Origin: Scytonema tolypothrichoides VB-61278
Lineage (GTDB): Bacteria > Cyanobacteriota > Cyanobacteriia > Cyanobacteriales > Nostocaceae
Length of the DNA stretch: 64,000 nt
Assembly (NCBI RefSeq): GCF_000828085.3
Contig: NZ_JXCA02000001.1
Location: 312,504-376,503 of the forward strand
Direction: 5' to 3'
The position numbers and the translations under genes were made by a program. Positions 45,456-55,093 of this stretch are shown here, in pieces. The notes beneath the pieces were generated by a model. The model had not been told where the DNA came from and did no database searches. It saw only the letters and a list, made by a program, of their open reading frames with translations. Within the stretch, counting starts at the first letter, position 1. Each line of letters begins with the position of its first letter.

Positions 45456-48400
45456 TTACAAAGGGTATTTTTGGAAAATTTTTTGACGCTCGCGATCAAA
45501 CTCTTCTTGAGTCATCAAACCAGCATCAAAATTCTGTTTTAGTGACTCCATTTCTAACCGCCGTTTTTCTAAATTGTCATGAGAATCTACCGGAAAATCT
45601 ACAATTATCTCTCCAGAAGTAACTTCCTGAACCAATGTCTTTGTGGATTGAGCAAAATTTCGTTGTTGGGAAGTTGTAAACCGCTTATCCAGCTTTCTAC
45701 GAAAGCGAATGATAATTCCTTCTTTAGCTGTGGGATCTGTGCTTCCGGGAGTTCCTATGACAGCCGCTTTGTAGGGGTAATTAGGATTGTCTTCTGGGAA
45801 TTGATAAACTTTATTTACAAACTGCCGTAGTTTCGGTAAATACTCATGTTCCAAAAGATCACGTTGTCTTTCTATTCTAGAAATTTCATTATCCAAACGA
45901 TTTTGCAAAGCTTGACTCATATCCTTGCGGTTAGCAAGTTCCTCTAAAGCTTGACGCCACTCTGGACTGAGAGACGCGGTGTTAGAACTATCGCGTGATG
46001 CATCATAATATTGAAATTTTAATTCGTGATTTTCCTGGTTTTCCTGCAATAAACCAAATGCCAGACAAGGATAGAAAACATCTTCCAATTCCTCTATTGT
46101 TCTTGCATCAGGAGGGATGATATCAGGAAATGAAGCGCGATAGTCATTATGCAGAAAAGATGTAGCAGAATTCTGTTCGCGGATGTAGGGGTTTCTCATC
46201 CTTTCTAAATGGCCAATTAGTCTTAAAGGAAAACCCGCATACTCATTCACAATTAAAATTTCGTCGTCAGCTTGAGTTGGTTTGAGTACACTTGTCGCAA
46301 TTCCTAAATCCTGTCCCAACAAATTTTTAAACTGTTTTACCTCTGATTCATCTGTGTCCTTGAATCCTATTAACTTACTATGTTTAGCGGGATCATCGTG
46401 GAAGTAGGGGTCACTCAAATTAAGACGCAATAGCGGTTCAGCTTCATGCATAATTTGTGTTAAGCGAGTTGAACGTGCTGAAATCGAATAGTTTTGCATA
46501 AACCGCTTAATCACAGAGTTGATAATATTGCTACCGCGAGAAGCGAATAAGCTGTCAACCTTGACATCAATCTCTTTTTGTAACTGGTATGAAGTTGTGC
46601 GATCGCCCAAGGGGTGGCTTCCTACTGGAGCATCGCGATCTATAAAGCTTGTCAAAGATTGTCCACGTCCCGTTGGTTCTGTAATTGCTGAACTCACAAA
46701 TACTAACTGGCGGCGAACATCATCTTCTGGCAACATATTTTGGTAACAGCGGTCAATATCTTCACTATGAAAGATTGCTTCACCACTCATCTCATGATCA
46801 AAATGTAGTTGTCTGAGATCGCGTTCTTGTTTCTCATAAGCGCTTTCCAAATTTTTTACGCCTGCACTAAAAGCAGCAACTTGAGTCGATCTACCTTGAA
46901 CGTGCTTTTGCAACTCACTGACAATTTGTAGCGCCTGCTGAAGGACTTCCAACTCAAAGTTATGCTTGATCAGGTCACAAACTTCCCGTACGATCCTTTT
47001 AGCTTCAGCTTGGACTTGGCTATTCTTAGTATTCAATAAGGGAATACCAGGTTTCTGCTCAATCTCTTCAATTATCTGTTCAGCATCTCGCCATTTTTTC
47101 TCTATATCTTCCAAGTGTTTCGTTCTGCTAAATTTAGTGATTTCTTCTTGGAGATTCCGTTGATAGTTGTTCAGTTCGTGTTGTAAAGTATCTAGCCAAT
47201 CACGAGTGCTTTTTATGGAAAAATTAGAATCACTAGGAGTAAGTAACTGTATTATAAAATCATCAATATTTGTCTTGAGTTCTTTAGTTATACTTGGATA
47301 AATTTGTTGCAGTCTTGTCAGCCAAATCCCTCTGCTACTTTCAGTCTCACCTGATTGAATTTTCCGGAATTGCTCTCGAAACTCCCTTGCTAACTGTTGG
47401 CGAATTGCACTGCGATCATCCCTGTTTTTGCAGTCAGAAATTAACCGTTCTAATTTATTTCTCCAAGCTGAAATTGTCTGACTAAAATTCTTGTTAGATT
47501 CTTGGACAGACTCCGCAAGTTTAGTATTTATACCGTCCTTTTTTACCAGGTCGCTGTGCCAACGGAATTGAATTAGAAATTGTTCAAGTAAACTGAGGGG
47601 ATCTGGACTTTGACCTTTGCCGTTTAACCAGAATTTTACGAGTTCTAAACTAACGCGATTTAAGGCGACTTGGACAATGATATCGCGAGGAAAATAAATC
47701 GCCGCTAGTCCAAATGTTAAATAACTTTGAACATTGGAAAGTGGGTGCTTATCCGATTCAATCATGTGTTTCATAAAATTGTCTCTGTTACTTTTAACTA
47801 CTGGTGCTAATTCACCAGAAAAGTCTAAAGCAATCTTATGAGCAATGACGTTACACAGCTTACCTTGTGACAGAATTTGATATTCACCTCCTGTTTGACT
47901 AGAAACTAAATAAGCGTAGTCAAATGGCGGTCGCGGTTCCTTTATAATGACCAGATTTTGAATATCATAAATGGCTTGAAACGTTGTATTGGGAGTGCTG
48001 TAATAATTTAATTCTTTGAGGGCAGCATAAGTATTGGCACTCATATTAGGAGTGTTGCCATACAATTCTGGACTAATGACTAAATAGCCGACAATCTGAG
48101 CACCTTGACTACCATAAAGATGCCTCAGACTATAAGCAACGTCCAAAAACATCCCGCTTCCTGTACCACCACAAAGAGAACCCACGACAAAAACATTCAG
48201 TCCCTCCTCAACTTTTAAACCCTCTTTCAACAATAGACGTTCATTTCCTCTTGTGCGTCTTTCTGCTGTTTCTATTGCTATTTTAATCTTTTGATAATTG
48301 TGGAAAAAAGCGAGCCTTCCTACTGGTCTAATCCCTTTTGCCCCTTCTTCTACTGCTTTAATATTTCGTAGTAATTGTGGAGGAAACCATCTACCAATAT

Positions 48401-48746
48401 GGTCATAAGGTCCGTGACTAGTATATTCTGACCGCCGCTCTAATCCTTCCACAAACATGCTAACTTCGATTGAGGACATGGTAGCGCTAACTTTTTCCGC
48501 CTCCCGGAAGCTAAGGTCAACGCCATGATAGGTACTTCCTGTACTAATAGCAGTTACCTGGGTTGCGGCTTTATCTGTGTCAATGTGGACAAAACTAACA
48601 ATTGGTAGATTATTTAAATCCTGATAACGGTCTACAATTAACCGCCGAATTCGCATCAGAACATCACGTCCAGTCCCGCCTAATCCTATACAAATCGTGC
48701 GGTTAATTCCCCGATATTGAACTTCATTTGCAGATGCTTGAATCAT
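45456..48746 (-). CDS. Large tubulin-like GTPase with coiled coil and SHOCT-like tail
   Basis: 1096 residues. The N-terminal third is a tubulin/FtsZ-fold GTPase of the bacterial tubulin-like (Tubulin_2) type: ICIGLGGTGRDVL (18-30), VSFVHIDTD (50-58) and the phosphate-binding G-box GSLCGGTGSGMFLD, with GGTGSG at 193-198. The rest is long and helical, with a predicted coiled coil near 560-720. The last 30 residues (FDAGLMTQEEFDRERQKIF) match a SHOCT-like motif, often an oligomerisation tail. It should form filaments or rings. It starts 18 bases after the VWA gene, so the two are translationally linked. Distinct from the division FtsZ at 58315. Confidence 0.88.
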   Translation of the reverse strand: MIQASANEVQYRGINRTICIGLGGTGRDVLMRIRRLIVDRYQDLNNLPIVSFVHIDTDKAATQVTAISTGSTYHGVDLSFREAEKVSATMSSIEVSMFVEGLERRSEYTSHGPYDHIGRWFPPQLLRNIKAVEEGAKGIRPVGRLAFFHNYQKIKIAIETAERRTRGNERLLLKEGLKVEEGLNVFVVGSLCGGTGSGMFLDVAYSLRHLYGSQGAQIVGYLVISPELYGNTPNMSANTYAALKELNYYSTPNTTFQAIYDIQNLVIIKEPRPPFDYAYLVSSQTGGEYQILSQGKLCNVIAHKIALDFSGELAPVVKSNRDNFMKHMIESDKHPLSNVQSYLTFGLAAIYFPRDIIVQVALNRVSLELVKFWLNGKGQSPDPLSLLEQFLIQFRWHSDLVKKDGINTKLAESVQESNKNFSQTISAWRNKLERLISDCKNRDDRSAIRQQLAREFREQFRKIQSGETESSRGIWLTRLQQIYPSITKELKTNIDDFIIQLLTPSDSNFSIKSTRDWLDTLQHELNNYQRNLQEEITKFSRTKHLEDIEKKWRDAEQIIEEIEQKPGIPLLNTKNSQVQAEAKRIVREVCDLIKHNFELEVLQQALQIVSELQKHVQGRSTQVAAFSAGVKNLESAYEKQERDLRQLHFDHEMSGEAIFHSEDIDRCYQNMLPEDDVRRQLVFVSSAITEPTGRGQSLTSFIDRDAPVGSHPLGDRTTSYQLQKEIDVKVDSLFASRGSNIINSVIKRFMQNYSISARSTRLTQIMHEAEPLLRLNLSDPYFHDDPAKHSKLIGFKDTDESEVKQFKNLLGQDLGIATSVLKPTQADDEILIVNEYAGFPLRLIGHLERMRNPYIREQNSATSFLHNDYRASFPDIIPPDARTIEELEDVFYPCLAFGLLQENQENHELKFQYYDASRDSSNTASLSPEWRQALEELANRKDMSQALQNRLDNEISRIERQRDLLEHEYLPKLRQFVNKVYQFPEDNPNYPYKAAVIGTPGSTDPTAKEGIIIRFRRKLDKRFTTSQQRNFAQSTKTLVQEVTSGEIIVDFPVDSHDNLEKRRLEMESLKQNFDAGLMTQEEFDRERQKIFQKYPL

Positions 48747-48764
48747 GCTATATTTCCTTTAATA

Positions 48765-49922
48765 TTATTTTTTGACTTTAATATTTATCTTGTAGTCGCC
48801 CTGGCGATCATCTGGACAATTTATTGTAAATTTAGAACTAGAGATGAGAGTACGTGACCTAATTTCTTGATCTTTGTAATAAATTGGCTCTAAATTAGTT
48901 GGATTAGTTGGCACTAAATAAAGCTTTTCGCCTTTTCTCTCTAAATATGCCCTAACTTCTAACCCAGGAGTATCAATAGAATCTACACAAGTAGCATCAG
49001 AATCACCAATTGCAATACGTTTGTTGTTTGGTAATCTGCATTTTTGATCTTCAAGGGTTTTTTCATCCTCAAAATCAACTATCAATTCCCACTTTTTTTG
49101 TAGACGATAGAATTTGATGAGAGCAAAAACAAAACCCGCGAAGATTAACAGCGAAATTAACCCTGGTAGCCACAACTGTTTAATTAAATAAGGAGTCACT
49201 AAACAAGTTTCTTGACCGCCAGGTGCTGGTGTACAAAATTCCTGAACTGTAGGCGCAATATCAACGACAGTGAGTTTATATTCTTTATTGTCTTTGGTTG
49301 TGATTGACTGCGATCGCTTACTAATCTGTAAAGCTTCTCTCCAAGCCTGTCGCTGTTGACTTTCTGGGGAGTTTGCTATCCTAAAAGGACTATCCGCAGG
49401 AGTTTCTACCCACACTTGTGAGGTAATTCCTGCTTTAGTCAATAAAGGCGCATCAGTAACCCAAACAACTGATTGTGGCTTGATTGATTGATTTTGCCGC
49501 AGGCGATTTTGATTGATCTGAGCAATGCCTTGATAAATACTTAACTCGGCTCTCTGAATATCTGCACCATAGCGGTTTGGATCAGATACAAAAGGTATTT
49601 TTTCTAAAACTTTGTCAATATTTTCTTTACTTTGACTGTTAAATTGGATGGGTGTTCCCAATGGATTTACACTAGATGTAACTTCTCCTATAGCTAGATC
49701 TTTGCCAAAAGGAACCACATAAACTGAATCTCCCGGTTTTAGGCTATCTTCAACAATTTGACGTAAGCGAAAACGACCTTCATCATTGAGTCCAACGCTT
49801 TCTGTCAAATCAATTGCCAAGACAACATCTCGTCCCCTAAAGCAGGAGACTAACTCTAAGCCTATTTTTTGTGAAGGGTTAAGATTCTGACCCGGTGTAA
49901 CTGTTGTAGAAGTTTCAGCCAA
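48765..49922 (-). CDS. VWA-domain membrane protein
   Basis: 385 residues. The von Willebrand A domain (about 30-230) has the MIDAS motif VVLAIDLTESVG, D38-x-T40-x-S42, and later VVWVTDAPLL with the MIDAS Asp. One membrane helix (about 245-268, LPGLISLLIFAGFVFALIKF) follows, then a basic linker and a 110-residue C-terminal beta-rich domain. There is no signal peptide at the N-terminus, so the side on which the VWA domain lies is uncertain. First gene of the tubulin/MotA/MotB-like unit, 18 bases before the tubulin-like gene. It may act as the metal-dependent adhesion or assembly component. Confidence 0.86.
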   Translation of the reverse strand: MAETSTTVTPGQNLNPSQKIGLELVSCFRGRDVVLAIDLTESVGLNDEGRFRLRQIVEDSLKPGDSVYVVPFGKDLAIGEVTSSVNPLGTPIQFNSQSKENIDKVLEKIPFVSDPNRYGADIQRAELSIYQGIAQINQNRLRQNQSIKPQSVVWVTDAPLLTKAGITSQVWVETPADSPFRIANSPESQQRQAWREALQISKRSQSITTKDNKEYKLTVVDIAPTVQEFCTPAPGGQETCLVTPYLIKQLWLPGLISLLIFAGFVFALIKFYRLQKKWELIVDFEDEKTLEDQKCRLPNNKRIAIGDSDATCVDSIDTPGLEVRAYLERKGEKLYLVPTNPTNLEPIYYKDQEIRSRTLISSSKFTINCPDDRQGDYKINIKVKK

Positions 49923-50199
49923 GACAATTTCTTTATATCTCCTCGATATATGTGATTATGTTAACCATTTTATCCGTATTTTCTGTGATTGCTTAATTGC
50001 TAAAAAAAAATATACGTATTGAATATATTAAGATATATTGAAGTCATTGACAGTTGAGTTATCTTGCGTTAAATCCTGTAAGTCTACACGATATAGAGCG
50101 CATTTCTTTAACACAAAAATCGAATTGTTGGGTGGAGAAACCTCAACCCAAAAATCCTTAAACATAGACATATTTACTAAAATTACTTGTGACAATTCC

Positions 50200-50445
50200 T
50201 CAAGCAACGTAGCGACTGCGATAATAACTCAAAATTTGCTGTACCCGTTGCCGACTTTGTGCGCCACACTCAGGCGTATACGAAATCCATAAACCAGCAA
50301 TTTGGCTTTGACTATAATCAAATTGTTGAGAAGTTTGAGGAATTAAACTTACTTCTACTCCTTCTACCTGACACAAATGAGCTGCTATCTCTCGATAGAC
50401 TGCTAAAGGTAAACCAGCAAATTCAATTGTTTCTTTTGTCTCCAT
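50200..50445 (-). CDS. Small conserved-looking hypothetical protein, 81 residues
   Basis: Soluble alpha/beta protein (FAGLPLAVYREIAAHLCQVEGVEVSLIP ... QSRQRVQQILSYYRSRY), not recognised. ATG 50445 follows AAGGAAGATA, a good ribosome binding site. It lies between the PilP-like gene (83 bases before) and the VWA gene (277 bases after), all on the same strand. It could be the end of the sigF-PilP-like operon or the start of the next. Confidence 0.7.
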   Translation of the reverse strand: METKETIEFAGLPLAVYREIAAHLCQVEGVEVSLIPQTSQQFDYSQSQIAGLWISYTPECGAQSRQRVQQILSYYRSRYVA

Positions 50446-50528
50446 CTTTAAGTATCTTCCTTTGGAACAGGGTTTTGGGGTAGCGCTGTGTTAGAAACAG
50501 GATTTTCCCCCCAAGCAGTTCGTGGCGT

Positions 50529-51572
50529 TTAGGTAGTGAGTCTCTGCCCTACCATTTTCGCAACCTCAATACCATATTGTTCCAGAATTACGACCGGTTC
50601 GGAGCCTTCATTTATTTCAATACGTTTAATCAGCACTCCATTTGCCAACTGTTGTCCTGCGTGTACATACTGACTTGTTGGTTCATTTGGTACTTTGATA
50701 ATTGCTTGGGATTGTTTACCAATGAGAATAACACCAGAAACAAATACTGCTTTTGCTAACTCTGGTTGTGGTGGTGTTATGGATGCTAAGGCAGGGTTAG
50801 GGATAGCTTGCGGTAAAACTTTTGGCACCACACGAGTCAAGGCACGGTTGGGTTTAATTTTATTATGAGACGCACGCGCTACTGGCGGCGCTGAGTTATG
50901 CTTAATCACCCTTTTGGGCGCTAGACTTTGGGCGAGGCTGTTGCTGCCGCCAAGGGCGATCGCTTTTTTGTTAATTCTGTGTTTTTGTTGATTTAGCTTT
51001 TGTTGGTTTAAAGGATTTTTACTTAAGAGTGTAATCGCACTGTGCTGTTTGGTCTTAGCTGCGCTTAGAGGAGGTGACTTACGAACAGGTTTTACCTGTG
51101 CAGGCTGATTCGTGACTTTTATGGAATAAGGATTTTTATTTAAGAGTGCGATAGCACTGTGCTGTTTGGTCTTAGCTGCGCTTAGAGGAGGTGACTTAGG
51201 AAGAGGTTTTACCTGTGCAGGCTGATTCGTGACTTTTATGGAATAAGGAACCACAATTCTTGCAAACGGATCATTCCGACCTTTTGACACGATACTTACC
51301 CGTTTTGTAGAATCGGTTGGTTGAATCAAGTTAGCAGTGGTGATGGGAACAACTGGTGGAGTTTGTTTGGTAAGAACCACTGAGTTATGAAAGGGTTGAT
51401 TCGTGACTTTATTGTTAACAGAGACCACTGGGTTATAAAAGGGTTGGCGAGGTGCTGGTTTATCGGTAGGTGTAGGATGACTGGATTGTTCACGAGTTGA
51501 GGAACAAGAGGCGATCGCCAAAGTCACCAAAGTCAGAATAGCTGCTATTACAATTTTTAAATTTCTGCCCAT
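50529..51572 (-). CDS. PilP/GspC-like lipoprotein
   Basis: 347 residues. A lipoprotein signal with lipobox-like LAIASC, then a Pro/Thr/Gln-rich repetitive region (about 25-250), and a compact C-terminal domain (AVFVSGVILIGKQSQAIIKVPNEPTSQYVHAGQQLANGVLI in parts, ending EQYGIEVAKMVGQ) of the PilP/GspC homology-region type. KGRNDPFARIVVP is also typical of PilP. This suggests a periplasmic part of a type IV pilus or secretion system. It starts 19 bases after sigF; in Synechocystis SigF controls pilus genes, consistent with the pairing. A 117-bp tandem duplication lies in the repetitive part. Confidence 0.72.
   Translation of the reverse strand: MGRNLKIVIAAILTLVTLAIASCSSTREQSSHPTPTDKPAPRQPFYNPVVSVNNKVTNQPFHNSVVLTKQTPPVVPITTANLIQPTDSTKRVSIVSKGRNDPFARIVVPYSIKVTNQPAQVKPLPKSPPLSAAKTKQHSAIALLNKNPYSIKVTNQPAQVKPVRKSPPLSAAKTKQHSAITLLSKNPLNQQKLNQQKHRINKKAIALGGSNSLAQSLAPKRVIKHNSAPPVARASHNKIKPNRALTRVVPKVLPQAIPNPALASITPPQPELAKAVFVSGVILIGKQSQAIIKVPNEPTSQYVHAGQQLANGVLIKRIEINEGSEPVVILEQYGIEVAKMVGQRLTT
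51012..51245. repeat. Tandem 117-bp duplication inside the PilP-like gene
   Basis: 51012-51128 and 51129-51245 are nearly identical and encode two 39-residue units (PYSIKVTNQPAQVKP...SAAKTKQHSAI). The few differences (for example Leu-Pro/Val-Arg) indicate a recent duplication in frame. Confidence 0.88.
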
Positions 51573-51591
51573 GAACTGTTCTCAAAAGCCA

Positions 51592-52365
51592 TTATTCTGG
51601 CACATAGATTAAGTGTTTCAGCAAGTCTAGCCCTTTCCTAAGCCGACGAGAGACCGTAACTACACTTATACCAAGGCGTTCTGCTGCTTGTTTTTGCGTC
51701 AAATCATCCAAAAAAACAAATTCCAAGACTTGGCGGGTGGGTTGTTCCAACTGCATCAATGCTTGTTGGATAAGAATTTGGTCTTCTTGGGCTAGTTGAA
51801 AGCTGTGGTAGCAGTTGTCTGGAACAAGATCTCCCAATAAAGTTGCACTTTCATCTCCATTTTGCACTGGTACATCAAGGCTTAAAGGGGCGCGGTTAGT
51901 CCACGCCAATTTAATTTCTTGCCATTCATCAAGAGAAATTTCCAATGCTGCTGCTAACTCAGAGTCAGTAGGTTGGCGATTATATTTTTCCCTTAATGAA
52001 CGCGAAACTCTTATTGCTTGCTGTTGCAGCGTAAGCCAGCGTCGAGGAATTCGCACGGTGACTCCCTTATCTCGAAGATAGTGTCGTATTTCACCGCGAA
52101 TATAGGGAATAGCAAACGAGCTTAACGCATACCCCTTGGAAATTTTAAATCTTTCTATAGCTCGAATCAAACCCAAACAACCTACTTGGAGCAAGTCCTC
52201 GTAGCTTTCATGACATTGATTCATCCAGTAATGAGCTTCTTTTCTGACAAGTCCAAAATTAAGTTTCACCAATTGATTGCGAAAGTCGGGTGAGCCAGAT
52301 AGCTGATATTCTCGCAACAACTGCCAAATCTCATGCTTCAGTTCGTTGGTGACTGTGATTGGCAT
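51592..52365 (-). CDS. sigF: RNA polymerase sigma factor, SigF-type (group 3)
   Basis: 257 residues; a sigma-70-family protein without region 1. Region 2 is YEDLLQVGCLGLIRAIERF and SSFAIPYIRGEIRHYLRD; region 3 is VRIPRRWLTLQQQAIRVSRSLRE; region 4 is LTQKQAAERLGISVVTVSRRLRKGL. This is the SigF/SigB pattern of cyanobacteria. Next to psbO in the order I recall for Nostoc sigF. The co-transcribed PilP-like lipoprotein supports a role in pili or surface structures. No anti-sigma factor gene is adjacent. Confidence 0.85.
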   Translation of the reverse strand: MPITVTNELKHEIWQLLREYQLSGSPDFRNQLVKLNFGLVRKEAHYWMNQCHESYEDLLQVGCLGLIRAIERFKISKGYALSSFAIPYIRGEIRHYLRDKGVTVRIPRRWLTLQQQAIRVSRSLREKYNRQPTDSELAAALEISLDEWQEIKLAWTNRAPLSLDVPVQNGDESATLLGDLVPDNCYHSFQLAQEDQILIQQALMQLEQPTRQVLEFVFLDDLTQKQAAERLGISVVTVSRRLRKGLDLLKHLIYVPE

Positions 52366-53250
52366 AACATCGCATTTCTTGGTCGAATAAACAAAGAAAT
52401 ACTCACTTTTAAACCAAGCTGCGATTGCAGTTATATGTCAGATTTTTTGCAGCATACCCATTCATAGCGGTTCTCTTTTGGATACAGTACAATCTGCCCC
52501 TAATCCCCGAGATTAAGTTCCCCAACCCTCCCTGTTCTAGCACGTGACGTGAGGATGCTTAGTAGAGAGGCTGGGGTTTTGTACTTTATGCAATTCAGAA
52601 ACGCTACAGACACGCGAACGCCTTCTGGACGCCTTTGTGCAAAATAGCGAACTTACGCCAAATACAGCGGTATCCGATACTTACATAACACAGAGGCTCC
52701 AATGGCAGATAAAGAATTTTATGCTGAAAACAGCTACCATAACTTGATTGACAATGCAGCTTAATTTAAATTGGAGGGGTTCTTTTGTTTTTTAGTTAAC
52801 TCTGTGGTATGTCCTGTGACTTTCCGAAAACCACATAGAAATAAAATAAAAAATTTATCACTCAATAAAAAACCGTAATATTACTGAATTAAAGTCGTGA
52901 ATACATCGGAAATCATGGGAAAAAAAGAATATACATATCAGAAATAAAAACAGATTCTAACAGGGATAATACTTAAGTTTTAAAGACATGATCAGCTGTC
53001 GCGCCAAAAGATCATATTTATTTGTCAAGAAAGTCAACACTCAAGAACGGAACCGGAGATGCTCCGCCTCCCTGAATGAAAAAAGTGCAGTCTGGTACGC
53101 GTATTAGCTTATTAAATTGACTTTACAATTCATAATTTAAATTTAAAATAATTAAAGATATTCACATGCTCAAATAAAAAAGACGATACACCCAAAGTCG
53201 TACTTGTGCATATCGCCTCTTTTGGCCATTTTTGTAAACTACATACCAAC
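52366..53250. other. 885-base gap upstream of sigF and downstream of psbO
   Basis: No gene of useful length. A hairpin with CCCCAACCCTCC...GAGGCTGGGGTTTTG (about 52511-52577) looks terminator-like but follows no gene. A 20-codon frame at 52703 is too weak to call. 53180-53225 has an imperfect hairpin with GACGATAC/GCATATCGCC flanked by A and T runs. The sigF promoter should lie near 52366-52450. Confidence 0.4.
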
Positions 53251-53316
53251 AGAGGTAACTCCAAAACCTCCTCCCAGAAATTCTCCTTCCTGTTAAGAGG
53301 GTAAGAAGTTACCTCT
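53251..53316 (-). terminator. Possible 3' hairpin of psbO
   Basis: AGAGGTAACT (53251-53260) and AGTTACCTCT (53307-53316) are perfect reverse complements across 46 bases that hold CCTCCTCCC. It starts 19 bases after the psbO stop on the minus strand. It could stabilise or end the transcript. Confidence 0.45.
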
Positions 53317-53334
53317 TAGATTTATCAGAACAAT

Positions 53335-54168
53335 TTAGACTTGAGCAGGTTCTACACGACCGTAGAACAGACCACGAATCTTAACTTCCTCGGGTTTTTT
53401 CGCGCCTAAGTCCGTATCTGAAGGCTGTTCACTCTCGAAAGTGCCTGCAATTTCACCAGTAGAACTATCTACTTTCGCTATTTGCAGAAAAATTTTGCCC
53501 TTGAGAACATCACCTCGCTTAACGTTAGCGTTAGTCAGTTCTTTATCATCAGATGACGCAGGGAGAGCCACCGCGTTATCATACCCACTGGTAACACCGC
53601 GACCTTTGGGGTCGAGGAAGGCAGAACCTCGATAGGAGGGAACTCTGAAGGTACCTTCAAAGTCCGTGGAGGTGTTGATGCTGGTCAAGCCAGGTTGTGT
53701 TTGAGCCTCTAAGCCTTTGAGGCTAAACAGGAAAGGTACGCTTTCACCGCCAGGCAGTTTGACTGTAATAGCTTGAAAGTCAAAGCCGTCTCGTTCCACA
53801 AAGGTGAGGCTTTTATCTGGATTGATTTTGAGATCGCCAGTAATTTGATCCAAGGAGTAAGTGCGGCGAGTCAACAATTTGCCAGCAACATATTCTGCTT
53901 GTTGCCGTTTATTAAGGGGTTCTTCTTTGACAAAGTATTGAGTTGGCTCTAAGCACAGTTCTTTTATGGTGTAGGACTGGCTATCATCTATGGGGATAAA
54001 ACCACGACTTGTTTCTGCCAGTTGGGGGCATTTGACAGCCAAGCCAGTGCCTCTAATCTGGTCATAGGTTAGGAACTCTGTACTACTCGATGACGGACCT
54101 TCACTACAAGCAGTAAGTAAACCCAAGCATAAAGCTAAGAGTGCAACAATTAAACCGCGAAACCTCAT
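53335..54168 (-). CDS. psbO: Photosystem II manganese-stabilising protein
   Basis: 277 residues; the 33-kDa extrinsic lumenal subunit that shields the Mn4CaO5 cluster. A signal peptide with a lipobox-like LLTACS is followed by LTYDQIRGTGLAVKCPQL, the conserved Cys pair (KCP...LCLEP), RTYSLDQITGDL, and the C-terminal RGLFYGRVEPAQV. ATG 54168 (MRFRGL) sits six bases after GAGG. Full length. Highly expressed in related organisms; the long upstream gap would hold its promoter. Confidence 0.97.
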   Translation of the reverse strand: MRFRGLIVALLALCLGLLTACSEGPSSSSTEFLTYDQIRGTGLAVKCPQLAETSRGFIPIDDSQSYTIKELCLEPTQYFVKEEPLNKRQQAEYVAGKLLTRRTYSLDQITGDLKINPDKSLTFVERDGFDFQAITVKLPGGESVPFLFSLKGLEAQTQPGLTSINTSTDFEGTFRVPSYRGSAFLDPKGRGVTSGYDNAVALPASSDDKELTNANVKRGDVLKGKIFLQIAKVDSSTGEIAGTFESEQPSDTDLGAKKPEEVKIRGLFYGRVEPAQV

Positions 54169-54186
54169 GGTTAACCTCAATGTCAA

Positions 54187-55093
54187 AAATTAATATTTAA
54201 CTTGTAAAACTGCGCCCAAGCTTTGGTAAGCCCAAGCCGTGACTTAAACTTATCAGGAGTTATGCGTTTTTAAACGTGTTGCTTCCTTTAGCCCAAGCTT
54301 TAAACCTCAAACTACCCAAACCACTGCATCTGTTGAGATGCGTAGGTTTTAGGGTCGTCAAAGAATAAGCAGTTTTACATACAGCCCATTGTTTTATGGG
54401 AAAATCAAAGCGATCATCAGCCAGATCATACGATTTTTTTTAACTCAAAATCAAAGCTTTCTGATATTTACCAACAAAGCGGGATCGCAAGTAACGATTG
54501 CCAGAGACTTCCGCAAGGCCTCGTTGCTTTTTTATCTGAGCCGTCAGAACTTCAACTGTTGCTCTACGGGTAGTTTACTAGCCTGCATGAAGTATAAAAT
54601 AACACTTGTCAGGGAGTTGTGATCAATCTATAAAATTTATAAACTATTCTTAAACTGGTGATTAACACTCATTGACAATAGAGATGTTTAAAATGTATTA
54701 AGTATTGCTATGGATACAGGGACTAAAATTATAACTGTGCTTTCAGTAAAATAATCACTAGTAGCCCACCAAAGGAACTTTGGCGGATGGGGAAATGCTT
54801 ATTAACTTTACGCTTTTGCCTCATCCTCACAACAAACCCCACCTTGGGTGACCAATACCTGTCAATATTGGGTTGATAAAGTACTAGCAGGAGGCGAGTT
54901 CGGGTAATGAGTCTTTGCGACCAAAGTCAGAGACTCGCAAAAACCTATTTTATTTAAGATATGTAAAGAAAATTTGTCACAGCAACACTTCATAAATCAA
55001 TTAACCTTTTCAACTAATGGTTGACTGGTAACAGGTAAAAGCACAAAATCTCCAGTAAATTTGATCAAACCTGATTCACACAGACAGGGGTGT
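54187..55093. other. 907-base gap between psbO and the 55094 gene
   Basis: The part next to psbO has repeated GCCCAAGC(T/C) words (54210-54300) and presumably the psbO promoter. Around 54900-54960 is a hairpin of GAGTCTTTGCGAC...AAAGTCAGAGACTCGC, which could be a terminator or small RNA. A 77-codon frame at 54389 has no ribosome binding site and a Ser/Phe/Cys-rich composition; not called. Confidence 0.4.

Noticed and set aside
54389..54622. 77-codon frame upstream of the 55094 gene
   Set aside because: No ribosome binding site and no conserved-looking sequence.
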